64,000 nt of DNA, from NCBI GenBank assembly GCA_015179125.1, contig WHVA01000209.1, positions 62,001-126,000 on the forward strand, written 5' to 3'. Shown piece after piece: positions 52,097-61,929 of the stretch. The position numbers and the translations under genes are program-made. Numbering within the stretch: position 1 is the stretch's first letter; the number at the start of each line of letters is the position of its first letter. The notes beneath the pieces were generated by a model. That model was not told the DNA's origin. It saw nothing but the letters and a program-made list of their open reading frames with translations, and did no database searches. This DNA is from Gautieria morchelliformis (lineage: Eukaryota > Basidiomycota > Agaricomycetes > Gomphales > Gomphaceae).

Positions 52097-52202
52097 GGTT
52101 GATGGATGTGGTGGGGTCGATGCAGTGGAAGTGAGCGGTCACAGGTGGAGAGGGGATATATAGCTTATCGGAATGAATTGGTTAGGCGGAGGCCGATATC
52201 GC

Positions 52203-55200
52203 TTATCTTTGGGGTTCTGGACCCTTGACATCATAAGTAGAAGCCCTGCCTGCTGTCCAGTCGAAGAGAGTTTGCCTGGAAGGTTCTGTGAAGTTCTGAA
52301 ATCTCTGGAAGGGGAGGGACATATATGTGGCTGCTGAGATACGTTGAGGTGCCTCTGGGTTCTGCCGGTGAAATTCTTTAACGAGTCGCTTTGCCCCAGA
52401 GACATCTTTCACTGGTAGCCAGAGATCGTCAGCAGCTCCATAGCCCTTCCAGCGCACGAGATACTCCAACCTTCCACGGAACATCCTGCTGTCTAGAATC
52501 CTTTCAACTTCATATTCTTCGGCTCCATCCCATATGACAGGGGGGGGTGGTGGAGGGGCATGGCGTTCAAGGATTGGGTCATCTTCATATGGCCGAAGCA
52601 GGACGACAGAGAACACTGGATGTGTGCGACCAAAGGATGGAGGAAGATTTAGACCATAGGCATTTCGTGAGACCACCTTATTAACAGTGTAGGGGCCTAG
52701 CCACTTGTGGTCTAGCTTCTTCATTGGGCGAGTGGTTGTGATGTTTTGTGCATTGAGCCAGACCTTGTCACCAAGCTTATAAACTGGGGCTGCTTTATGG
52801 TGCACGTCATAGAAGCATGCCATGTCCTCTGCTGCCTTGGACAGGGCTGAACGAGCTTCTCTTGTGGCCGCTTCCATCCGTGTTGTGAACTCATCCAGGG
52901 CCTCGAGTCGAGTTTCCCGGACTGGTTCCAGTCCCAGCCTTGGATGTTGGCCACTGTCCAACATGAAGGGTGTAGTCTGGGTTGAGGCATGGATTCGGTT
53001 GTTATAGGCAAACTCGGCCAAGGATATCCATTCAAACCAATCATCCTGACGCTGGTTGACGAATAGTCGAAGGTATTGCTCAATCTCCTGATTAACCCTT
53101 TCAGTCTGTCCATCAGTTTGGGGGTGATAAGCAGTAGAGGCAGCGAATTTGACACCGAGAAGTTTGTTCAGTTCACGCATGAACTGGGAGATGAACTGTG
53201 TGCCTCGATCACTGATGATTTCTTCAGGGAGCCCATGAAGTTTCCAAACATGATCACGGAAGAGTCGGGCAACTCCCACCGAAGTTACATCTGAAGTGGT
53301 GGGAATGACATGTGCACGCTTTGAGAGGCGATCGACGACAACAAGGAGAGCATCATAGCCATGACTGGTAGGCAGTTCTACGATCAAGTCAACAGACATA
53401 ACCTGCCATCTACGGTCTGGGATACGGTTTGGTAGAAGCTTGCCAATGGGAGAAGCAGGGAAGGTTTTTGTCCAGTTGCACAGGTCACAGGCCTTCACGT
53501 ATTTTGCAATGTAACATCCCATCCCAGGCCACCAGTAACTCCGAGCAACTAGTTCAGTGGTTCTCCAACGACCAGGGTGACCGGTGAGAGGTATGTCATG
53601 GTGTGCTTTCACTATGTCATGTCGTAGTTTTGCATCAAGCGGCACGTACACTTTGTTGTGATAGAGGACAAGCCCATCCTGTTCAGACCACTCTTCTCCT
53701 CGCAAATTTCCAGAGGAGCCCAGTTCTTTGAGAGCCTTGACAACCTTTTCATCCCGGTCTACACAGTTCCTTACTCGATTGAGGAAAGCATCACCTTCAC
53801 CTGGGACTAACTGCGCGCCAGCCTCTGGAGGATTCGCCTTGATGTGGAACAAATCAGGGGTAAGTAAGACTTGATTTTGGTTGTCTTCCTCCCCCCGCTT
53901 ATGATCCACGTGTCGTGAGAGTGCATCAGGCTTGGCTGAATGACGACCAGGACGATGGATCAGCTCAAAATCAAAGCGAGAGAGGTAGAGTGACCAGCGT
54001 GCTTGACGACGGTTCAGGTTTTGTGCAGTGCGGAAGTAGGTGAGATTCTGATGGTCATTGAGAATCTCAATCTTGTGCTTCGTTCCCTCTAAGATGTGGC
54101 GCCATTCCTCTAATCCCCGAATCACAGAAAGAAGCTCCTTGTCATGGATGGCATAGTTGCGTTCAGCATCATTGAGGCTTTTGGAGACAAACCCCACAGG
54201 CCGCCATTTGCCATCATCACATAGCTGGGACAGTACTGCTCCTGTGGCATAGGCTGAGGCATCTGTTTCAAGATGGAAATGTTTGTCTTGATCAGGGAGG
54301 ACAAGGATCGGTGTTGAGGTGATGAGGAGTTTGAGCTTGTCGAAGGACATTTGCTCTGGGCCATTTGGATCCCAAGACCATTGGGCATCCTGTTTTGTCA
54401 ACTGGTTGAGGGGCTTTGCAATGTGTGAGAAGTCTTCCACAAATTTACGGTAGAAGTTGATGAAACCAAGGAATGATTTGACTTCAGTGACGTTACGTGG
54501 TATTGGCCAGTCCCGCACCCCTGCAACCTTGACTGGGTCCATGGCAACCTGTCCTTGAGAGAGGATGAGGCCGAGATACTCCACCTCTAGTTGCTCAAAT
54601 AGGCATTTTTCAGGTTTGAGGTACAGGTTGTTGGCCCGGAGGATTTCAAGGACACGTCGTACAATCCTACGATGTTCTTCAAGCGACTCTGTGAAGATGA
54701 GAATGTCGTCCATGAACACCACCACAACCCCTTCATCGATGAGACTCTTGAAGATGTCATTCATCATCGTCTGGAAGGTTGCTGGGCTGTTCGTGAGTCC
54801 AAAGAACATGACTAGAGGTTCATACAGGCCCCTATTTGTCCGAAAGGCTGCCTTCCACTCATCTCCCTCTTTTATGCGTACATTATTATATCCCCAGCGA
54901 ATGTCAAGCTTTGTGAAGTATTTAGCCCTTCCAGCAGCAATCTTATTCATGATGTCTGGAACAAGGGGCAAAGGATAGGCATTCTTGATTGTTATATCAT
55001 TGAGCTTCCGGTAGTCTTGCACAAATCTAAGACTGCCGTCCTTTTTCTTCACAAAGAAGACTGGAGATGCCATAGGTGACTTGGAAGGACGGATACGATG
55101 GCTCTTCAGGTTCTCCTCAAGGAAGTTATCCAGTTCCCTTTGCTCAACCGGTGACATTGGGTAAACCTTTGTGCTGAAGGGTTGTGCACCTGGATTGAGC

Positions 55201-55460
55201 TCAATTGCATGGTCCCAGGGCTTTCGAGGAGGCAGTTGGTCAAATGACTCCTTAGAAAACACATCCTTGAACTCTTGGTATGGTTTGGGGACAAGGTCCT
55301 CGAAGGATCTGACTGGTGCAGACTTGCTGGCCCGTTCAGCAAGCTGTTGGGAGACAGTCCAGCCTGCGCCAATCATTTCAGGACTCTCATTCACCTGTGA
55401 CAACAGGAGCCGTAGCAGGAGTGTGGAGTGGACGGGCAGGAGGAGGGCGATTAGGGACAT
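52203..55460 (-). CDS. E2 Pol: RT, RNase H, integrase, chromodomain (no protease)
   Basis: 1085-codon open frame on the minus strand with the same domain order and catalytic residues as E1 Pol: FMDD at about 249-252, RNase H near 400-510, integrase H2C2 at about 619-665 and core from 688, chromodomain about 980-1035. No protease motif before RT. Overlaps gag by 74 nt in the +1 frame. Expression would start in a 5' LTR that is now split by another LTR, so transcription of this copy may be altered. Confidence 0.92.
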   Translation of the reverse strand: MSLIALLLPVHSTLLLRLLLSQVNESPEMIGAGWTVSQQLAERASKSAPVRSFEDLVPKPYQEFKDVFSKESFDQLPPRKPWDHAIELNPGAQPFSTKVYPMSPVEQRELDNFLEENLKSHRIRPSKSPMASPVFFVKKKDGSLRFVQDYRKLNDITIKNAYPLPLVPDIMNKIAAGRAKYFTKLDIRWGYNNVRIKEGDEWKAAFRTNRGLYEPLVMFFGLTNSPATFQTMMNDIFKSLIDEGVVVVFMDDILIFTESLEEHRRIVRRVLEILRANNLYLKPEKCLFEQLEVEYLGLILSQGQVAMDPVKVAGVRDWPIPRNVTEVKSFLGFINFYRKFVEDFSHIAKPLNQLTKQDAQWSWDPNGPEQMSFDKLKLLITSTPILVLPDQDKHFHLETDASAYATGAVLSQLCDDGKWRPVGFVSKSLNDAERNYAIHDKELLSVIRGLEEWRHILEGTKHKIEILNDHQNLTYFRTAQNLNRRQARWSLYLSRFDFELIHRPGRHSAKPDALSRHVDHKRGEEDNQNQVLLTPDLFHIKANPPEAGAQLVPGEGDAFLNRVRNCVDRDEKVVKALKELGSSGNLRGEEWSEQDGLVLYHNKVYVPLDAKLRHDIVKAHHDIPLTGHPGRWRTTELVARSYWWPGMGCYIAKYVKACDLCNWTKTFPASPIGKLLPNRIPDRRWQVMSVDLIVELPTSHGYDALLVVVDRLSKRAHVIPTTSDVTSVGVARLFRDHVWKLHGLPEEIISDRGTQFISQFMRELNKLLGVKFAASTAYHPQTDGQTERVNQEIEQYLRLFVNQRQDDWFEWISLAEFAYNNRIHASTQTTPFMLDSGQHPRLGLEPVRETRLEALDEFTTRMEAATREARSALSKAAEDMACFYDVHHKAAPVYKLGDKVWLNAQNITTTRPMKKLDHKWLGPYTVNKVVSRNAYGLNLPPSFGRTHPVFSVVLLRPYEDDPILERHAPPPPPPVIWDGAEEYEVERILDSRMFRGRLEYLVRWKGYGAADDLWLPVKDVSGAKRLVKEFHRQNPEAPQRISAATYMSLPFQRFQNFTEPSRQTLFDWTAGRASTYDVKGPEPQR

Positions 55461-56250
55461 GAGGTGTCTGTGCCTTCCTGACCTCTAACAGACGGCGATG
55501 ATTGCGGTCAATCTGACAGGCTGCTTCCTTCCAGGCTTTGAGGTTGGATGGAAGAAAGGGCTGGGCGTGGATCTTGTCAAGGATACCTGCTGGAAGGCCA
55601 CGAGAATAGGCATCCTCGAGTGCCTCATCATTAAAGCCTGTCCTGCCTGCCAGGATCTCAAATTGAGCCGTGTATTCATCTGCAGACATTCCTGACGCCA
55701 TCCTAAGGTCATGCAGTTTAGTGCGAGCCGTTCTGGCACGATCTGGGTCACCAAAGGCCTCCTCCACACATTTAATGAACCCCTCCAGAGTGGATATAGA
55801 GGAGGTGCCATCAATGACAGCCTGTGTCTCGTTGTGTGCCCATATCTCCGCAGAGCCTCCTGTCATGAAGGAAAGAGCATATAGGATCTTTGTGCACTCA
55901 TCTGGGAAGGATGCCGGCTGGACAGCGATGGACAATCTGATAGACCTGATAAACCCTTCAGTCTCTGCACGGTCTCCATTGAACTTCTCCGGTTCCGCTG
56001 CTTTGATAGAGCGAGTAGATGGAGGGACACTGTGAGGTACTGAGGGCGCAAGGGCTTGAGCAGCAGCAACAGCAGCGTTGGCGGCAGCATTGGCTAAGTG
56101 GTCGTGAACGTTAACAATCTGACTGTGCAGTTCCTGATTCTGCAGTTGAAGTTGCTGCAGCTGCTGTGCTTGGCTGGAAAGGAGGCCTTGAAGAAATGGC
56201 CCATGGTCACCCAGGGAGTCCCAGTATGCGTCTGGGAGTTGGTCTGCCAT
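55387..56250 (-). CDS. E2 Gag (no zinc knuckle)
   Basis: About 287 residues from ATG at 56250 (MADQLPDAYWDS), same translation as E1 Gag. Coiled coil, capsid-like region and a short proline-rich tail ending ATAPVVTGE; no CCHC motif. Confidence 0.88.
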   Translation of the reverse strand: MADQLPDAYWDSLGDHGPFLQGLLSSQAQQLQQLQLQNQELHSQIVNVHDHLANAAANAAVAAAQALAPSVPHSVPPSTRSIKAAEPEKFNGDRAETEGFIRSIRLSIAVQPASFPDECTKILYALSFMTGGSAEIWAHNETQAVIDGTSSISTLEGFIKCVEEAFGDPDRARTARTKLHDLRMASGMSADEYTAQFEILAGRTGFNDEALEDAYSRGLPAGILDKIHAQPFLPSNLKAWKEAACQIDRNHRRLLEVRKAQTPHVPNRPPPARPLHTPATAPVVTGE

Positions 56251-56310
56251 AGGCTGAGATGAAGGCTGGTTAAGAAAAGTGTGTGGGGTCGTCCTATGAG
56301 CTTGATCTTC

Positions 56311-57407
56311 TGTGAGGGCAACACTAATGACGAAGCCACAACCAAAGATACTCAAGGAGATAAGAGCGGATACTAGGACAATGACCAACTGTGTGGTGGG
56401 TATCCTCAGTTTATAACTCTACCAACGATAGATACATGGGGACTTGCCTGTGTAGTGGGTATCCTCAGAGATCAAGCTGAGGAAACGCCACCACACGGGC
56501 TACAGTCTTATAGCGCTGGCAAGGCTTACATAATACGGGAGACGGATGTTACGACCGTTCATTTCCGACTTCCGACCCTCAGTTCCGCCACTCCTTCCGC
56601 CCCTCCAATAGTTCCGCACAACGTTCCGCCCCTCCGACATTTCCGACATTCCGCCCCTTGTACATTTCCCTTGTTCTTTCGACTCTATTACTCGGACCCA
56701 CCGGACCCACCTCGCCATCCATCAAAACCATATATCCGGTCACCCTTGTAGTTCGTTGTCAGATATGTTTTCCCGACCCCTTGTTCTTTGCCATTGTTCT
56801 ACCTTACCCTGAACCCCCCTTGTAGTCCCATTGTTCCCAATAGGTTAGTTCCCACACATTGTACTCGACTTCCGCTTCCTCCGGAATTTGTTTAGTACAA
56901 CACCATTACTTGTTGCTCTGCGCTTTGTATAAAAACCCCCTCATGTATGTCTGTTATTCTGCAATCAGATAATCACCTTCGATACTTGATTTCCTTCGCT
57001 CCATCTCCTGTTCTTAGCACAGCGAGTCTAGCAAGATCTCAGTCTCTCTCTCAGCCTTCCGTCTTCCGCCTTCCGCCTTCCGCCTCAGTTCCGACTCAAG
57101 TTCCGACCAAACCTCTGGTCCAGTACTTTCCGACTTCCGGCTCATTTCCGAAATACCTAGGACGATAGTTCATTGGGGGCGCAACCTATAAGTTGAAGCC
57201 GCTGTCCTTTCCAGTTCCGACTTAGTGGAAATCTCGATACGTAACAACGGAAACTTGTAGAAGGTTATGGAAGGTGACGGAATGTGACATGTGACGGAAG
57301 GTGACAGAATGTGACATGTGACGGAATGTGATGGAAACTGACGGAAGGTAACGGAAACTCATGGAAGGAAATAGAAACTTGTGGAAGGAAATGCGTGAAC
57401 CCTGACA
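56311..57407 (-). mobile_element. E2 5' LTR, interrupted
   Basis: The LTR parts are 56311-56546 and 57252-57407, separated by a solo family C LTR with its target duplication. It shares with the E1 5' LTR the three variants absent from both 3' LTRs (GCTTACAT, GTGGTGGGT, AGCGGATA on the plus strand), but its minisatellite length and the base matching 26584 differ from E1. Confidence 0.9.
56547..57246 (+). mobile_element. Solo LTR, family C, inside the E2 5' LTR
   Basis: TGTTACGACCGTTCATTTCC...ATCTCGATACGTAACA, 700 bp, flanked by perfect ACGGA duplications (56542-56546 and 57247-57251). Orientation is opposite to the copy at 42750. It shows that family C was active after E2 inserted. Confidence 0.93.
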
Positions 57408-57412
57408 ATACC

Positions 57413-58180
57413 TGTCATTTACCAGTTGACTCCTGTTGGTCTGAAACACTGATCAGACCCGCTGACGGACAAATGCAGAAACTGCCAACTGAAACATCGG
57501 ATTCCAACTTGAGAACCACTTACATGGTTACCCAAGCCGTGCAATATCATGAGATCCCACCACCAAATACCCTCAAGGCCCAAACAGAAGCAACTGCCGG
57601 ACACACATCAGAGGATAATCAGAGTTCTAGACAGGACCATGTCGAGGAACCACACTCACTGCATGAACCAGAAACACCACTCCTGGGGAGGAGTACCTGT
57701 CGAGCAACAAGCCCAAGTGCTGGCGCTTCGGCCACTGACCTTGAGCACAAACTCCCTGGCCCTAGTAAAGGTCAGGCCAAACGCAAAACTTGCGTGGATA
57801 AGGAGTGAGCCCCTTTTGAAATAGGGTGAGTATGATACAATGGTGATGGATCACTCAGGGTGACTCAAACAAAAGAACCGCAAGGGTGTGGCAAGAGGTA
57901 CATGCAATGGCTGCTGAAGACATAGTGGCCAACGAGCTTTTGTAGGCCTCGCATGCTGTCTGAGAAGGCTGCGATCGCCGAACAGTATGTCCACTGAACC
58001 GTAATTTTTATGTTGAACCTTTGACATAAACAGAGAACGTGTGGCCCACACATCATTATCGGCATCTCATGGCTGTGGTGGAGGCAAGCGTGGTATCAGG
58101 GGGTCAAGAGGTTGAGGGGCTGGCGTATGGGGCCACAAGGCCGCAGGAGCCTAGCGGGAATTGCACACGGTGAGTGCCTG
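57413..58180 (+). pseudogene. Hypothetical gene family, 3' part after E2
   Basis: After E2 a plausible intron end (CACTGATCAG at about 57454) leads into coding-like RPADGQMQKLPTETSDSNLR, YMVTQAVQYHEIPPPNTLKA and a low-complexity Ser/Thr/Lys tail ending at a stop at 57808. Further pieces follow (ENVWPTHHYRHLMAVVEASV near 58035-58090). Judged by position it is the continuation of the gene cut at 51076. Function unknown. Confidence 0.4.
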
Positions 58181-58587
58181 GCACTGCCCGAGCCCAAAAA
58201 TGATCCTGATGACCTAAAAATGATCACAGGCGATTGATTCACTGATATAGGTACCTCGGAAGTGCCCCAAAGTGACCTAGAATAGATTGGATATAGAGCC
58301 TATTCTTGAATCATGGTTATATTGGATTGACATAATTAACGATGTGGATTTCCATTGCAACTCCATTGGATTGAATTTGGATTTGTATCAAGTCGAAATC
58401 TGTGAATTCTTGCATTGGATTCCCAGTGAATTCATGGGTTAGTTCAATGCGAATGTTGAATGGTATTTTCATCGTATTGCCATCATATTTTTGGGATTAT
58501 CGGTGGGGCAGGAGTGGAATCGGATGGAGAAAAAAAATCCAATAGAAAAGCAATTAATCAAAAGGCCCTTGCTCATAAGGTAGGATT
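58181..58587. other. AT-rich, TTGGATT-rich non-coding sequence
   Basis: Repeated TTGGATT and GAATTC/TGAATT words between about 58270 and 58460 with no open frame of note. Possibly an old repeat; no structure resolved. Confidence 0.35.
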
Positions 58588-59017
58588 TCATAGTTTCAGC
58601 TTTATTGCCTGTCGCGCTTTGCATAGGTTTCCTCCCCACACATAGTGAAGGGGAGCTCTTTTCTGGAGGCCTATATACCATGTCTCGGATGTGTAACGAA
58701 GATGGGACAGAAAGGTGCAGGTGAAGATATCCACAATGGCCTCCTCAGGAGAAGATGAGGCAATATATATGAGATGGGCAAGGTCCCTAGTGAGATGGTC
58801 AGTGATATCTTTTCTGTCCATCTTTGTCAGAAATTCAGGGTCGACTAGGATCTGAGGAAGGCTTGGAATTTGAAAAAATGTGGGGACATCGCAGGGCAGG
58901 ATTGTAATGGAATAGTCAAGTAATTCAGCAGTTGTCCTGTGACACCCTGATTTCTCTGTGCGTATTCTGCAAGCACTGGCCGTGGTGGTCTGGGAAGAAA
59001 ACAGAATGTTATGGAAG
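58588..59017 (-). pseudogene. Hypothetical protein fragment cut by a solo LTR
   Basis: Minus-strand frame with ELLDYSITILPCDVPTFFQI, PSLPQILVDPEFLTKMDRKD and ITDHLTRDLAHLIYIASSSP, then EEAIVDIFTCTFLSHL. The composition is coding-like and regular, but I recognise no family. The apparent N-terminus beyond 59023 belongs to the inserted LTR, so the true 5' part would lie beyond 60298, where I see no match. Confidence 0.4.
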
Positions 59018-59022
59018 CTTCG

Positions 59023-60293
59023 TGTCATGATGCGTTTATTTCTCATATTCGGGTGCTCTGTCCTGCCATTTGTCACTCCATCTCCGTGTTCGTTCTGATC
59101 GCCATTGTCACGTTCGGCACCCAGTTCTCGCTGTTCGCGCCAATTACCATGGCTATGCCATCAACAAGCGATCGACGTCTTTGGACTAACCTGGCAGTCA
59201 TTGTTGGGCCTATCACCTCCTCTGCTCGACCCTCTTCCGATGGTGTTCTGACAATCGGATTGTCATGACCTGTGTATTTCCTGCACCTTGTTACCCCGAT
59301 TTCCTCGTTCACTACTCCTCCCCCGTGTTCGCCTGGCTTCGCCCTCCACCTCGACTTCTCCTTCCCTATTACATCACTCTTTGCCCTCCCTCGCATTTCG
59401 CCGGACAGCTATTCGCTGCTCGCACATTTCGCCAACAGGCACGCCATCAAATATGATCGATACCATTTACCCGGCGTGATGATTCATCACTAACCCCATC
59501 ATCTTCTTAATCCAACCCCTGTGGGTTTTCATATGGCCAAAGTATGTTCGCGGGGCGTTCCTTCCGTAGGCCGTGTGGGATCAACCCAGTGGACGAAGAG
59601 TCTGTGCAGGGTGACATGTATGCGGGTCCCAAGACATGGTTTCGTACATAAGTACCTTCGCCACCGTTACTCTCCGTCGTTTCATGTTCGCACTCCTCTC
59701 TCACTCTATTGTATGTTTATTCCACCCCTTTAGTATCATGACTGCACACCCCTATCCAACCCTGCCTCGTGATGGCCTCTTCCCTATTCGCTGATACCTT
59801 ACGAGCATTCGGTATAAGTAGTTTACATTCACATGTACATTCCCCAGTTCAATTATCATACGTCGTCCATCTTGTGCAAACTTGACCTCGCTGTGATCAT
59901 CGTCTTGAGCCTCCCCTTGAAGATTTCTATCTTCGACCAGCAAAGGGCTTAGGCATCACTGGTGAGTTCTCATACTTCATCTTCGTTACCTTAGCCTTCG
60001 AACTACTTTCTGTGCCATTGGTGGAGGGCTCCGAAGGAGCACCTTCGCCAGCGAAGGGACTGTCGAAACTTAGACAGCCCTTCCGTGACATCTTGCACGT
60101 TATGTTGTCAAGTGCCGCGAGCTATTTCGCTACGACTGTAGATAGGGCGAGCCCCGTTCGGGCAGCCCGATTGTTTCGTGAACATTCATTGGTTCACTTA
60201 TTCGCCAAACGGCATACTTATTCGCACAAGTTATTCGGGCATTCGCTGTGTTCACTAATACACGATATTAACGCCTAAAAACCAATCTTGACA
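59023..60293 (+). mobile_element. Solo LTR, family D, complete
   Basis: TGTCATGATGCGTTTATTTC...AACCAATCTTGACA, about 1271 bp, flanked by perfect CTTCG duplications (59018-59022 and 60294-60298). It matches the copy at 9936-11181 end to end in the opposite orientation. Contains many ATTCG words near its 3' end. No coding capacity recognised. Confidence 0.92.
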
Positions 60294-60298
60294 CTTCG

Positions 60299-61929
60299 CT
60301 ACCAAGTAAACATTTATAGTGAATCCTGCCTCAGAATTATATTTCCTCTAAGCTATACCCAAGCATCTTGTCTGTGTAGCTCAACCATTAGTGCTTGTGT
60401 GTGCATATAACTTTTCTCACACATCACTGCGCTCATTCGATTCACGTTGGGCACACTTGTATATGCCTACATAACAAATAATACTGTACATGACTGCATC
60501 ACACCTTATATATACCTACATAACAAATAGCAATACATGTCTGACTGTAACATTTCACAAATTTACCGAACTTAACAAAATGCAATAACATGTAAACTTA
60601 CTTATTACACCATTGGCACCTTAACACTTAAGTTGAAGCTGCATTAATTGCGGGGGAAGGTTGAAACACAATGTAAATTGATTTAATGCATAACGATTAA
60701 TCTCTCAACATTACTTATAATGTCACCTATATGAATCCTCTTTCAAACCGGTAAGACCATATGTTGATAGTTGTCTACCTGGTTGTTAGGTAATTGTTAG
60801 GCCGATTAGGACATACCTAGTTAATCAGTACATGTCACTGGATGCTGACTCTATTAGTAAGTATCTACTTAATCATTACTTGTTGGTATAGTGCAAAACT
60901 GATCAGCTGCCTCTTCATTGTCAGGTCTGATAAGGCGGTACCACAGCCTGATGGCTTGATGAGCCTTGTCGGGCCTGATATGGACTTTTGAGTTTTTCTG
61001 ACTTTAAGATGTGTTCGGTCACATGTTTTGCTCCCCGGTGTGGATTTGGTGCTTTGCATCAGAAACACAGAAAAAAAATTTTGACCCATCGACTAGGCCC
61101 TCCCATTGGTTTAACATGTAAAATTAGCATGAAAAACTTTCTGCCGTATACTACCACACTCGGCAGAATACCCCTTTTGCCATTTCTGCCATTTCCGGCA
61201 ATTGGCAGAATAAATTTCATTCTGCCCACGACACTAGTCAGTCCAGACTTGACTGCAAATGGCTGCAACCTGTATCATCTATGCCTAAAGGCCAGGGCCG
61301 AATGTACAACCCACGTGGCCAGCAGTACCTTCTGCTATTCACCTTCACCTCCCGGCATAGAGATTCTCTAAACTGATATTCTTATTTATAGATCGGTACT
61401 TAAGTTGCTGATCTTTTCTCTTGTTTTTGCTCACGCATGCATCGTCGAGAATTATACATCTGAACGTCTGACGGTGAAGTATATCTCAGTTCTCTGACTA
61501 AAGCCAAGGCTGTCTCTATTGTCTGTTGGGGTGCTATCTTACTGAAGAGATGAGCATACTCAATCGCGACGCCAACTGTTTCTTAGTATGTCGTGATGCT
61601 TCGGGAACCCTCCTGCGAACAGCTGTCCCCAGTCATGTAAGCGGTTGTTTATGAGCAAGTCGTCACCAAATTTCGAAGTCGCACTTTGCTACTGTAACAG
61701 CGTGCTGCGATGTGGAGATGGAGATGGCGAGGTTTCTTAGGCTTCAGGGCACGTGTGGACCGTTTCCTGTGTGGGCAGTGGGACCCTTGCCTCGTGGGTG
61801 AATCGCATAGCGTTGATTGTCACAGCCCCAAACAGCACTAGGGCATTGCCACGACGAGCATCAGAATGTCTATGTATGAGATGGCAGCGCTGGAATGTTG
61901 TGTACCCCCATAACCATCGACTCAATTTG
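60299..61929. other. AT-rich intergenic DNA with short repeats
   Basis: No gene. Near 60460-60550 a CCTACATAACAAATA block is duplicated about 60 bp apart. A GGCAGAA-type repeat occurs at about 61075-61230. The part after 61700 is probably the promoter of the next gene. Confidence 0.4.
61075..61230 (-). repeat. Dispersed repeat with GGCAGAA motifs, copy 2
   Basis: Reverse complement shares AAATTTATTCTGCC, GGCAGAAATGGCA, GAGTGTGGTAG and TACGGCAGAAA with 4455-4605 in the same order. See copy 1. Confidence 0.5.

Larger units (their letters stand above)
51077..57407 (-). mobile_element. Full-length gypsy element E2, inverted relative to E1
   Basis: Flanked by perfect ATACC duplications (51072-51076 and 57408-57412). 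3' LTR 51077-51488; 5' LTR 56311-57407, interrupted by a solo family C LTR. Gag, Pol and the third ORF translate to the same proteins as E1 with no lesions. The distinct TSD proves an insertion separate from E1. It lies close to the donor site of a host-like intron. Confidence 0.93.

Noticed and set aside
51879..52163. Plus-strand ORFs over E2 (and the mirrored minus-strand ORFs over E1)
   Set aside because: Antisense shadows of the intact third ORF and pol.
26381..57407. E1 and E2 as one large inverted segmental duplication
   Set aside because: The similarity stops exactly at the LTR ends and each copy has its own perfect target-site duplication, so they are separate insertions; only the shared LTR mismatches need another explanation.
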